Shown: piece after piece, positions 1-6,684 of the stretch
Position numbering within the stretch: position 1 is the stretch's first letter
Layout of the letters: every line of letters starts with the position of its first letter
Source: Acidicaldus organivorans
GTDB lineage: Bacteria; Pseudomonadota; Alphaproteobacteria; Acetobacterales; Acetobacteraceae
Assembly: GCA_000759655.1 (NCBI GenBank)
Contig: KN173887.1
Coordinates: 1 to 7,055, forward strand
Direction of reading: 5' to 3'
DNA length: 7,055 nucleotides
Program-made: the position numbers and the translations under genes
The notes under the pieces: model-generated
Databases searched by the model: none
The model's input: only the letters and a program-made list of their open reading frames with translations
What the model was told of the DNA's origin: nothing

Positions 1-1
1 C

Positions 2-82
2 CCCACTTCTGCCCCCTCCACTGCCGCCGCGCGTTCCTCTCCCCCGACCCCGATGGAAAACCCGATGGTGAAAAGCGGATGA
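2..82 (+). CDS. Possible C-terminal end of an upstream gene (partial)
   Basis: The second frame is open from the window edge and stops at TGA 80-82, overlapping the ATG of the threonine aldolase gene (ATGA at 79-82). This overlap is typical of translationally coupled genes. The visible 26 residues are rich in Pro, Ser, Thr and Ala and end in MENPMVKSG; no domain can be recognised. The first frame is also open here and runs straight into the aldolase, so the upstream gene could lie elsewhere, or this stretch could be non-coding. The call rests only on the stop/start overlap and is weak. Confidence 0.25.
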   Translation, partial: PTSAPSTAAARSSPPTPMENPMVKSG

Positions 83-1246
83 GCCTCGCCCCGCCCCTGC
101 CCGACCCCACCCTGCCACCGGTCCGCATCAATCTCTTCTCCGACACCCAGTCCCGGCCCACGCCCGCCATGCGGGCGGCGATGGCGGCGGCCGAGGTGGG
201 CGATGAGCAGCGGGGCGAGGATCCCACCATCAACGCGCTCTGCGCGCGCGTCGCCGCGCTGCTCGGCAAGGAAGCGGCGATGTTCCTGCCTTCGGGCACG
301 ATGTGCAACGAAATCGCCATCCTCACCCATTGCCGCCCGGGCGATGAGATCCTCGCCCATGAGAGCGCCCATATCGCGACCAGCGAGGGAGGCGCGCCCT
401 GGGCGCGGGCCGGGCAGTTCGATACGGCGACGCTCAAGCGGGCGCTCAGCCCGCGCGATTACCGTTACGCCGCCCCGCAGACCCTGCTCGACGGCAAGCA
501 GGGTCTGCGGGGCGGCGCAACGGTAATCGCGCGGGCTGAGCGCCCGCTTGAGCGTCGCCGTATCGAACTGCCCGCGCGATTACCGTTACGCCGCCCCGCA
601 GACCCTGCTTGCCGTCGAGCAGACCGCCAATTTCGGCGGAGGCGCGATCTGGCCGCTCGAGGCGCTCGATGCGGTGGCCGATCTCGCCCATGAGGCGGGG
701 CTTGCCACCCACATGGACGGGGCGCGCCTCCTCAACGCCGAGGTCGCCGCCGGCATTGCGGCCGCTCGTTACGCGGCGCGTTACGATACGGTTTGGATCG
801 ACTTCACCAAGGGGCTCGGCGCACCGATCGGCGCAGTACTCGCCGGCTCGCGCGCCTTCATCGAAGCTGCCTGGCGCTGGAAGCAGCGCCTGGGCGGGGC
901 CTTGCGTCAGGGCGGCATCGCCGCCGCGGCCTGTCTCTACGCGCTCGACCATCACGTCGCGCGGCTTGCCGAGGATCACGCCCATGCCCGCCGTTTCGCC
1001 GAACGCCTCGCGGGGATCGAGGGGATCGCGGTGGAGATGCCGGAGACCAATCTCGTCTTTTTCGATGTTGCCGGTCTCGGGGTGACGGCGGCCGAGTTCG
1101 CCGCCCGTCTGCGGCGCGATGGGCTCCTGCTCAGCGCCTTCGGGCCGAGCCGGCTGCGCGCCGGATTTCATCTCGACATCGGTCCCTCGGAGACCGAGGA
1201 AGCGGCGGCGATCATCCGCCATCATGCCGCCCAAATCCGCGCTTAG
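79..1246 (+). pseudogene. ltaE: Low-specificity L-threonine aldolase, interrupted by a 121-bp inverted/direct repeat insertion
   Basis: PLP-dependent aldolase that cleaves threonine/allo-threonine to glycine and acetaldehyde in the cytosol (family knowledge). Seen: an N-terminal INLFSDTQSRPTPAM block, then GEDPTINAL, FLPSGTMCNEIAI, the ESAHIATSEGG motif with its conserved His, HMDGARLLNA, and FTKGLGAPIGA, whose Lys (codon 809-811, residue 204 after repair) should bind PLP. The C-terminus carries SRLRAGFHLDI. As written, the frame from ATG 79 shifts inside the repeat and ends at 693, losing the PLP lysine; the rest lies in another frame ending at TAG 1244-1246. Deleting 489-609 (121 bp) joins the halves into an uninterrupted 348-residue protein of normal family length, reading APQTLLAVEQTANFGGG at the joint. 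Compared with E. coli LtaE from memory, the restored protein still seems about 11 residues short between SEGGAPWA and GQFDTATL. Identification is firm; whether the break is biological or an artefact is open. Confidence 0.85.
411..622. repeat. Forward-inverted-forward repeat unit in the threonine aldolase gene
   Basis: Arms 411-488 and 497-574 are reverse complements over 78 bp with one mismatch (A467 opposite C518) and an 8-nt loop, 489-496. The inverted arm and its loop pair again with the following sequence: 484-536 with 570-622. The forward segments 449-488 and 570-609 are identical 40-bp direct repeats, offset 121. Junctions carry CTGCT (484-488) and GCCCG (570-574), each shared by the two joined sequences. 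In the inferred parent, CTGCT and AGCAG flank an 8-nt spacer as a natural small inverted repeat, which would seed the first strand switch. No sequence is shared with the other two repeat units, so this is not a copy of a mobile element. Confidence 0.95.
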
Positions 1247-1249
1247 CTC

Positions 1250-1278
1250 TTGACCGGTGGAAACGGTCTCGGTAGCGA
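1250..1278 (+). promoter_or_regulatory. Candidate sigma-70-type promoter for the small exported protein
   Basis: TTGACC at 1250-1255 lies 17 bp from TAGCGA at 1273-1278. The -35 match is good and the -10 match is weak. It sits just after the aldolase stop and about 65 bp before the next ATG, so the small gene probably has its own transcript. GC-rich sequence gives few chance matches to TTGACC, but the weak -10 keeps this tentative. Confidence 0.35.
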
Positions 1279-1342
1279 TGCAAAGCCGGCATCGCGCCGG
1301 CCGTTCCGGATATGTCGCGAGCGACACCCTAGGAGATCACTG

Positions 1343-1549
1343 ATGAAACGTTTCCTTATCGCACTGTCTGCCGTCATGCTGCTGGCCGCGCCGGCTGCCT
1401 TCGCCCAGACCGACCTCAAGGCGAATGGTGATCAGAGCCAGACCGACATGAAGGCGCCGAACGAGACCCACAAGGCGAAGAAGGCGAGCCACAAAAAGGT
1501 GGCGCACAAGAAGCCCGCTTCGTCGCAGGGCGCGACCACCCAGCAGTAA
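1343..1549 (+). CDS. Small secreted Lys/His-rich protein
   Basis: Predicted 68-residue protein. The start is fixed by AGGAGAT at 1331-1337, five bases before ATG 1343; the frame is open further upstream, but no other start has such a site. Residues 1-22 form a classical signal peptide: MKR, a hydrophobic core (FLIALSAVMLLAAPAA), and an AFA cleavage site before QTD. The mature part is about 46 residues, Gln/Asn/Asp-containing at first (QTDLKANGDQSQTDMKAPNE), then strongly basic with spaced Lys/His motifs (HKAKKASHKKVAHKKPASS). No Cys, no membrane helix after the signal, and no enzyme fold is likely at this size. It should be periplasmic and probably disordered. Its Lys/His pattern could bind metal, acid polymers or nucleic acid, but that is inference. 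I do not recognise a named family; similar short Lys-rich exported proteins occur in many alphaproteobacteria. Confidence 0.8.
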   Translation: MKRFLIALSAVMLLAAPAAFAQTDLKANGDQSQTDMKAPNETHKAKKASHKKVAHKKPASSQGATTQQ

Positions 1550-1582
1550 GCCGCGCCTCACGCAAGCTTACGGCGAAAGACG

Positions 1583-1655
1583 AAGGCGCGGGTCTCTCCG
1601 CTTTCTTTCCTGCGGCGCCGGGGAAAGAGAAGGAGACCGCGCCTTTTCTCTTTTC
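1583..1655 (+). terminator. Probable intrinsic terminator after the small exported protein
   Basis: AAGGCGCG (1583-1590) pairs with CGCGCCTT (1638-1645), and GTCTC (1592-1596) pairs with GAGAC (1633-1637), making an imperfect GC-rich stem. The inner sequences TTTCTTTCC and GGAAAGAGAA can add further pairs. The stem is followed by TTTTCTCTTTTCTCTCT on the plus strand. It stands between the plus-strand small gene and the 3' end of the converging pncC operon; the minus-strand side has no T-run, so it mainly fits the plus-strand gene. The remaining stretch to 1759 is pyrimidine-rich and shows no supported gene. Confidence 0.55.
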
Positions 1656-1759
1656 TCTCTCCCCTCCCGTCTCCCGGAAAAGCCTTTGCCCCCGGCCTCG
1701 CTCCGACCTCCGCGCTTTTCCCCGGCGGCCTCCCTCGTCGAGGCCTCTTCGCTTGCGCC

Positions 1760-2260
1760 TCAGAGGGGCGCCACTTTCTGGCACGCCTCGCGCAAGAGCC
1801 CGATCCCGTAACGCATCGCGCCCGTCCGGATCGCCGCCCGATCGCCGGCGAAAAGCCGTCGCGCCGCCAGGGTCGAGCGGTGCGTGGCAAGCCCGAACCA
1901 CACCAGCCCCACCGGTTTTTCCACCGTGCCGCCGCCGGGTCCGGCGATGCCGGTGACGGAAAGCGCCACATCGGCGGCGGAGGCGCGCAGCGCCCCTTCC
2001 GCCATCTGGCGCGCCACCGCCTCGCTCACCGCCCCCAGCGCGGCGAGCGTCCCGGCGCGCACGCCGAGGAGCTCCTCCTTCGCCCGGTTGGAATAGGTGA
2101 CGAAGCCGCGCTCGAAGACGTCGCTCGCGCCCGGAATGGCGGTGAGCAGAGCGGCGATCAGCCCGCCGGTGCAGCTCTCGGCGGTGGCGAGCCTGAGCCC
2201 GAGCGAACGGCAGGCGGCGAGCAGCGCCTCGGCCGCGGCGAGATCATTGGGATCGAACAT
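1760..2260 (-). CDS. pncC: CinA C-terminal-domain protein, nicotinamide-nucleotide amidohydrolase (PncC-type)
   Basis: Stand-alone CinA C-terminal domain of 166 residues, the usual size for this family. Characterised members deamidate nicotinamide mononucleotide to nicotinate mononucleotide in pyridine-nucleotide salvage. Seen: TAESCTGGLIAALLT near residues 26-40, with the conserved nucleophile-region Ser29; GFVTYSNRAKEELLGV at 52-67 with conserved Tyr and Lys; then SVTGIAGPGGGTVEKPVGLVW, the glycine-rich family signature. The start chosen is ATG 2258-2260, preceded by GGAGAGGGGGC on the minus strand; a longer open frame reaches 2329 but only overlaps pgpA. One base separates this start from the pgpA stop, so the two are surely co-transcribed and probably translationally coupled. 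The N-terminal molybdopterin-like domain of full CinA is absent, as expected for PncC. No defect seen. Confidence 0.9.
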   Translation of the reverse strand: MFDPNDLAAAEALLAACRSLGLRLATAESCTGGLIAALLTAIPGASDVFERGFVTYSNRAKEELLGVRAGTLAALGAVSEAVARQMAEGALRASAADVALSVTGIAGPGGGTVEKPVGLVWFGLATHRSTLAARRLFAGDRAAIRTGAMRYGIGLLREACQKVAPL

Positions 2261-2261
2261 C

Positions 2262-2726
2262 TCAGCCCCCTCTCCAGATGAGCCATGCGGTGAGGCCCAA
2301 AGCGGCGAGGGCCCCCGCGCAGAGATCATCGCCCATCACGCCGAGACTGTCATGACGCCGATCAAAAATCCGCACCGGCCAGGGCTTGGCGATGTCGAAG
2401 AGGCGGAAGAGGACGAAGGCCACTCCCCACCCCACTGGCCCGGCGCGGTGGGGGGCGAAGACGAAGGGGGCGAGGGCGAGCCATTGCCCGGCGATCTCGT
2501 CGATCACCACCCAGGAGGGATCGGCCTCGACCCCGGGCAGGCGGGCGAGCGCCCAGAAGCCGAGCAGGACGGCGAGCAGGGGGGAGACGAGCAGAAGCGG
2601 CGAGAAGAGCGCAAACTGGGCCCAGCCGGCGAGAAGCGCGGCGAGGCTCGCCGCGGTGCCTGCCGCGCGCGGCGCATGGCCGAGCCCAAAGCCCGCGGCG
2701 AGGAGGCGCGGCAGGGCCTCGCTCAT
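2262..2726 (-). CDS. pgpA: Phosphatidylglycerophosphatase A
   Basis: Integral inner-membrane enzyme of 154 residues that removes the phosphate from phosphatidylglycerophosphate to give phosphatidylglycerol. Family motifs seen: GLGHAPRAAGTAASL (residues 14-28), DPSWVVIDEIAGQ (69-81, with acidic D76/E77), FRLFDIAKPWPV (107-118), and GVMGDDLCAG (129-138) with the paired Asp residues expected to hold Mg2+. Hydrophobic stretches at about 25-62, 82-92, 98-110 and 136-151 fit several membrane helices. The ATG (2724-2726) overlaps the stop of the lytic transglycosylase gene as ATGA, so translation is probably coupled. pncC starts one base after its stop. The reading frame is intact. Confidence 0.93.
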   Translation of the reverse strand: MSEALPRLLAAGFGLGHAPRAAGTAASLAALLAGWAQFALFSPLLLVSPLLAVLLGFWALARLPGVEADPSWVVIDEIAGQWLALAPFVFAPHRAGPVGWGVAFVLFRLFDIAKPWPVRIFDRRHDSLGVMGDDLCAGALAALGLTAWLIWRGG

Positions 2727-4916
2727 CGGGGGGTGCTCATCGGGTCATGGGGGGGCAGGCGCAGCGGATAGGGGAACCCTTCGCCGCGTTTGACATGATA
2801 GATGGCGATGTTCTCGATCACCCGCTCGACGTAGTTGCGCGTCTCGTCATAGGGGATGCGCTCGATCCAGTCGAGTTCGGAGATCCCGCCCTGGCGCGGA
2901 TCGCCATTGGCGGCGAGCCAGTTGGCGACCGTAGAGGGTCCCGCATTATAGGCGGCGATGGCGAGCACCGGATCGCCCCCGTAACGGTCGAGGAGCGAGG
3001 CGAAATAGGCTGCCCCCAAAGTGAGATTGCGCCCCGGATCGCTGATCAGGGTGGCCCGCACCGCGCCGTCGGGAAGCGGGGCGCCGAGCTTGGAGGCGAC
3101 CATGCGCGCCGTGGCGGGCAGAAGCTGCATCAGGCCGAGCGCGCCGGAGGAGCTTTCGGCGGCCGGATCGAAGCTGCTCTCCTGCCGGACGAGGCCGAGC
3201 AGCATCGCCGCATCGAGCGGGGCGGGAAGCGGCGGCGGCGTGAGCTGCATCGGCCAGCCCGCATCGGGGAGCATCACCCCATCCCGCCCAGCAAGCCGCG
3301 CCGTCATCACCGCGGCATCCGGCAGGCCCATGGCGAGGGCACGATGGGCGATCAGCGAATAGGTCGCCGCGCCGGGGCTTTCGCGCAGGATCGCGCCAAA
3401 GAAGGGCCGCGCCCGCTCCGGCATCCCCCAGGACGTGGCGAGCAGGCGCGCCGCCTGCCAGCGCTCGTCCGCATCGAGCCTTTGTGCGGCTCCCGCATCG
3501 GGTTCGGGATCGCCAAGCGCGCGCAGCCGCCGGGCGATACCTTCCGTCCCCTCGCCGAGGGCGAGGGGACGGAAGGTATCGCCCGGCGGCTGCGCGCGCT
3601 TGGCGATCCCGAACCCGATGCGGGAGCCGCCGGGCGATACCTTCCGTCCCCTCGCCGAGGGCGAGGATGGCAAGCTGGCCGTAGAAGGTCACCGGATAGG
3701 CCGCGGCGGCCTGATACTCGCGCGCCGCCTCCGCCCCGCGCCCGGCCGCGGCGAGGCTGCGGGCCTGCCAGAAATGGGCGCGGGCCTGGGTGATGACGGC
3801 GGGCGAGGCGCGGCCGAGCGCGGCGAAATGGGGCAAAGCGCGGGCCGGATCGCCGAGCGTCTCAAGCGCGATGAAGCCCCCGAGGAACGCGCCGTCGAGG
3901 GCCTCTTCCACGGGGGGGCTCGGTTCGAGCCCAAGCTCGAGCAGGGAGAGCGCCGCCTCTCCCCGCCCGGCGGCAAGCAGGCGCCGCGCCAGCCTCAGCC
4001 GTTCGAGGGCGAGAGCGGCGCGGCCCGACGGCTCCGCCCGCCGCCACGCCGCCCCTCCCGCGCGCTGCCAGAGGGCGAGGGCGTCCGCGTCATCGCCCGC
4101 CCGGCGCAGATAGCGGAGCGCTTCGAGGAAAAGGGTGGGCTCGGCCGCCTCTGCCGGCGGCAATGCGGCGACCCGCTGCCAGGCCGCGCTCTGGTCCTGG
4201 CGCAGGCCGAGGATGAGCCCGGCGCGCTTCCGCGCCTCGGGGCCGAGGCGGGCGATGACGCGGGAGAGGGCGCTTTCTGAGTGGCCGAGCAGGTGGAGGA
4301 ACCGCGCCCAGTCATCCTCCGGGCCGATGGCGCGGCCCCAGATGGAGAGCAGCGTCGGCTCGTCCCCCGTCCCGTTCACCCCCTCCCGCCAGGCGCGCAG
4401 AGCGAGCCGCTCCGCCTCCATCTCCGCCCCCCTCATCTCCGTCCCGCGCTGGTGAAGGGCGAGGGCGCAGCGGAGAGCGGAAGAGGGCGCCGAAGGCGGG
4501 GCACGCTCGCAGAGGGAGGCGAGGGCGGCAGGGTCGACCAGCGCGAGATAGGCCTCGTCGCGGCGGCGGGCGAGCGTGTCCATCCCCGGCCAGCGCGGAT
4601 TGGCCGCCATGAAGGCGACGATCTCGGCGGCCTCGCCCTCGCCAGGGCTGAGGAGGCGGAAATAATCGACGAGCTTCACCCCGAGCGGGCCGAAATTTGC
4701 GGCAAGCGCCCGCGCCTCGTCCCATCGATGGGCGGTAAGCGCAGCTTCGAGCGCGGCCTCCGGCGCGGGCCCCTGCTCGGCGGCGGCCGGGCCGCCGATC
4801 ACCGCGGCAAGGCCGAGCGCCACACCAAGGGCGAGCGCGGCGCGCCGCCCCACGGCCCTCGCGCTGCACGCCTGCTCTCTTGCCGCGCTCCATCCCTTGC
4901 GCCTAAACTCGCCCAT
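2723..4916 (-). pseudogene. slt: Soluble lytic murein transglycosylase, interrupted by a 100-bp inverted/direct repeat insertion
   Basis: Family 1 lytic transglycosylase, which cleaves the MurNAc-GlcNAc bond of peptidoglycan in the periplasm to give anhydro-MurNAc ends. ATG 4914-4916 has GGAAGG about 11 bases upstream and opens a signal peptide: MGEFRRKGW, a basic stretch, a hydrophobic core, and AAA before EQGPAPEA. A long Ala/Leu/Arg-rich helical repeat region like the Slt70 superhelix follows. The catalytic domain has VRQESSFDP (Glu codon 3179-3181, residue 546 after repair), SGALGLMQLLPATA, AIAAYNAGPSTVANW and RIPYDETRNYVERV, a complete family 1 motif set. The 100-bp insertion near residue 417 throws the catalytic domain out of frame; the shifted frame runs on to 2946 without it. 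Deleting 100 bp gives 697 residues ending at TGA 2723-2725, overlapping pgpA. The exact gene name is uncertain; the class is not. Confidence 0.88.
3486..3666. repeat. Forward-inverted-forward repeat unit in the lytic transglycosylase gene
   Basis: Arms 3486-3556 and 3560-3630 are perfect reverse complements of 71 bp with a 3-nt loop (GAG, 3557-3559). Segments 3525-3566 and 3625-3666 are identical 42-bp direct repeats, offset exactly 100. The junctions carry microhomology GGCGAGG (3560-3566) and AGCCGC (3625-3630). The inferred parent has CCTCGCC and GGCGAGG around GAG, a natural small hairpin that would place the first switch. The design matches the unit in the aldolase gene but the sequence does not. 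With so short a loop, the DNA could extrude as a cruciform and the transcript would fold into a very stable hairpin. Confidence 0.95.
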
Positions 4917-5003
4917 CCCGGCGCGCCTTCCGTGCCGGGGCGGGCAAGGGCTGGCGGGACGCGGAGGGGAGGCCTCCGCGCCGGGCCGGCCAGGGAGAGG
5001 GTC
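4917..5003. promoter_or_regulatory. Divergent promoter region between slt and dapA
   Basis: These 87 bp separate two outward-facing genes, so promoters for both must lie here or within the gene starts. I could not assign convincing -35/-10 boxes in the GC-rich sequence. CGCGGAGG (4960-4967) and CCTCCGCG (4973-4980) form an 8-bp inverted repeat around GGAGG, and could be a protein-binding site or a hairpin in the dapA leader. GGGAGAGG at 4993-5000 is the dapA ribosome-binding site, and GGAAGG read on the minus strand at about 4927-4932 serves slt. No riboswitch-like structure is visible. Confidence 0.4.
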
Positions 5004-5888
5004 ATGTTCCAGGGATCGCTCGTCGCTTTGATCACGCCGATGCGCGCCGATGGGTCGATCGACGAGGCCGCGCTGCGGCGTTTCGTCGAATGGCAGATCA
5101 GGGAGGGCACGGAAGGGCTGGTGCCGGTCGGCACCACCGGGGAGTCGCCCACCCTCAGCCACGACGAGCACAAACGGGTGGTCGAGATCGTCATCGAGGC
5201 AGCGGCCAAGCGCGTCCCCGTCATCGCGGGGGCGGGCTCCAACAGCACGCGCGAGGCGATCGAGCTTTCCCAGCACGCGCAGAAGGCGGGCGCGGATGGG
5301 GTGCTGATCGTCACGCCCTATTACAACAAGCCGACGCAGGAAGGGCTTTATCTGCATTACAAGGCCATCGCCGAGTCGATCGACATACCGGTGATCATAT
5401 ACAACATCCCCGGGCGTTCCGTCATCGACATGAGCGTAGAGACGATGGCCCGCCTCGCCGAGATCCCCAACATCGTAGGCGTCAAGGACGCCACCGCCAA
5501 TCTCACCCGCCCGCTCCACACCCGCCGCGCCATCGGGCCGCAATTCTGCCAGCTCTCCGGCGAGGACCACACCGCGCTCGCCTTCCTCGCCGCGGGCGGG
5601 CATGGCTGCATCAGCGTCACCGCCAACGTCGCCCCGGCGCTCTGCGCCGCCATGCACCGCGCCTGGCGCGAGGGGCGGGTGAGCGAGGCGATCGCCATCC
5701 AGGACCGGCTCCTGCCGCTGCATGACGCGATGTTCGCCGAGACCAGCCCGGGCCCGGTCAAATACGCGGCAAGCCTGCTCGGCTTCACCGCCCCCCATTG
5801 CCGCCTGCCGCTCGCCCCGGTGCGCGAGAGCACCGCGGCGCGCATCCGGGCGGCGATGGAGGAGCTCGGCCTGCTCGCCCTGGCCTGA
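5004..5888 (+). CDS. dapA: 4-hydroxy-tetrahydrodipicolinate synthase
   Basis: Cytosolic enzyme that condenses pyruvate with aspartate semialdehyde, the first committed step of diaminopimelate/lysine synthesis. The 294 residues match the family length, and the key residues fall at E. coli positions: T44 and T45 in VGTTGESP, Y107 in [10 protein letters not shown]133 in [10 protein letters not shown]138, and the Schiff-base lysine K161 in [10 protein letters not shown]. The Gly-containing LSGEDH block (near residue 190) is also present. The start ATG follows GGGAGAGG closely. The frame is intact, unlike both neighbours on either side of the window, so the rearrangement affecting other genes has spared this one. 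smpB starts 11 bases after the TGA, implying one transcript. Diaminopimelate also feeds peptidoglycan, which links it loosely to the divergent transglycosylase. Confidence 0.97.
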   Translation: MFQGSLVALITPMRADGSIDEAALRRFVEWQIREGTEGLVPVGTTGESPTLSHDEHKRVVEIVIEAAAKRVPVIAGAGSNSTREAIELSQHAQKAGADGVLIVTPYYNKPTQEGLYLHYKAIAESIDIPVIIYNIPGRSVIDMSVETMARLAEIPNIVGVKDATANLTRPLHTRRAIGPQFCQLSGEDHTALAFLAAGGHGCISVTANVAPALCAAMHRAWREGRVSEAIAIQDRLLPLHDAMFAETSPGPVKYAASLLGFTAPHCRLPLAPVRESTAARIRAAMEELGLLALA

Positions 5889-5899
5889 TCCGATCCGGC

Positions 5900-6388
5900 A
5901 TGAGCGCCAAGGGCGAGAGCGCCCCCCGCCTGATCAGCCGCGGCGTCGTCGCCCAGAACCGGCGGGGGCGGTTCGATTACGCGATCGACGAGACCTTCGA
6001 GGCGGGCCTCGTGCTCAAGGGCCCGGAGGTGAAGTCGCTCCGCATGGGGCGCGCCTCGCTGAACGAGGCCTGGGCGGGGGAGCGGGACGGCGAGATCTAT
6101 CTCTTCAACGCCTATATCCCCCCCTATCAGGGCGGGGTGCTGTCGCGCTTCGAGCCGCGCGCCCCGCGCAAATTGCTGCTCAAGCGGCGCGAGATCGAGA
6201 AGCTGATCGGCGCCTTGAGCCGCGGGGGCGCGAGCCTCATCCCGCTCGACATCCATTTCAATGAACGGGGGCTCGCTAAGGTGCTGCTCGGGCTGGGGAC
6301 GGGACGGAAGAAGGTGGACAAGCGCCACCTCATCGCCGAACGCGAGTGGCAGCGCGATAAGGCGCGCATCCTCTCCGCCCGCCGTTGA
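5900..6388 (+). CDS. smpB: SsrA-binding protein SmpB
   Basis: RNA-binding partner of tmRNA in trans-translation; it carries tmRNA to stalled ribosomes and its tail enters the empty mRNA channel. Seen in 162 residues: SRGVVAQNRRGRFDYAI at the start, ETFEAGLVLKGPEVKSLR (31-48), IYLFNAYIPPY (66-76), EPRAPRKLLLKRREI (85-99), and IHFNERGLAKVLLGLGTGRKK, followed by the basic tail DKRHLIAEREWQRDKARIL, all in family order. ATG 5900 lacks a strong Shine-Dalgarno sequence, so coupling to dapA (11 bp upstream) is likely. The frame can be read upstream into dapA, but family starts match MSAKG. The TGA at 6386-6388 lies in the first copy of the compound repeat, so the protein is intact although its 3' flank is rearranged. 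The tmRNA gene is not in the window. Confidence 0.95.
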   Translation: MSAKGESAPRLISRGVVAQNRRGRFDYAIDETFEAGLVLKGPEVKSLRMGRASLNEAWAGERDGEIYLFNAYIPPYQGGVLSRFEPRAPRKLLLKRREIEKLIGALSRGGASLIPLDIHFNERGLAKVLLGLGTGRKKVDKRHLIAEREWQRDKARILSARR

Positions 6389-6684
6389 AGGGCCTTAAGC
6401 GGCGGAGGCGAGCAGGGGGGCGAGCTCCGTTTCGCCAATCCGCGCCATCCCTCGCTCGAGCGGCGCGACCTCGCCCCCCTGCTCGCCTCCGCCGTTGAAG
6501 GGCCTTAAGCGGCGGAGGCGAGCAGGGGGGCGAGGTCGCGCCGCTCGAGCGAGGGATGGCGCGGATTGGCGAAACGGAGCTCGCCTCCGCCGCTTAAGGC
6601 CCTTCAACGGCGGAGGCGAGCAGGGGGGCGAGGTCGCGCCGCTCGAGCGAGGGATGGCGCGGATTGGCGAAACGGAGCTCGCCC
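6379..6684. repeat. Compound forward-inverted-forward-inverted-forward repeat at the smpB 3' end
   Basis: Three forward copies and two inverted segments of one short region. Direct repeats: 6379-6424 equals 6489-6534 (46 bp, offset 110), and 6510-6585 equals 6608-6683 (76 bp, offset 98). Inverted repeats: 6419-6494 with 6510-6585 (76 bp, 15-nt loop), and 6418-6523 with 6579-6684 (106 bp, 55-nt loop), with no mismatch found. Junction microhomologies are GGGCGAG (6418-6424), CCGCCG (6489-6494), GCTCGCC (6579-6585) and CGGCGG (6608-6613). Removing a net 208 bp leaves smpB and a convergent gene whose stops are six bases apart. This is two tandem rounds of the event seen in the other two units. 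Confidence 0.95.

Noticed and set aside
446..1327. Minus-strand open frame of 293 codons opposite the aldolase
   Set aside because: Antisense shadow; the aldolase motifs on the plus strand explain the region.
1642..1668. Uninterrupted 27-nt pyrimidine run that might form triplex DNA
   Set aside because: It is adequately explained as the T/C-rich tail of a terminator between converging transcripts, and the mirror symmetry is only partial.
2747..3793. Long plus-strand open frame of 348 codons
   Set aside because: It is the shadow of the lytic transglycosylase, whose catalytic motifs are clear on the minus strand; the translation has low-complexity Arg/Gly/Pro character and no motif.
4281..5888. 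535-residue plus-strand open frame reaching upstream of dapA
   Set aside because: The part before 5004 is antisense to slt and arises from GC-rich codon bias; DapA family length and the RBS fix the start at 5004.
411..6684. IS elements, MITEs, REP/BIME repeats or attC sites behind the three hairpin units
   Set aside because: The units share no sequence with each other, have no transposase or target-site duplication, and each is made of its own host gene sequence.
6379..6684. CRISPR array or invertible phase-variation switch
   Set aside because: Copies are contiguous and alternate in orientation with no unique spacers, and no recombinase gene or conserved inverted-repeat core is visible.
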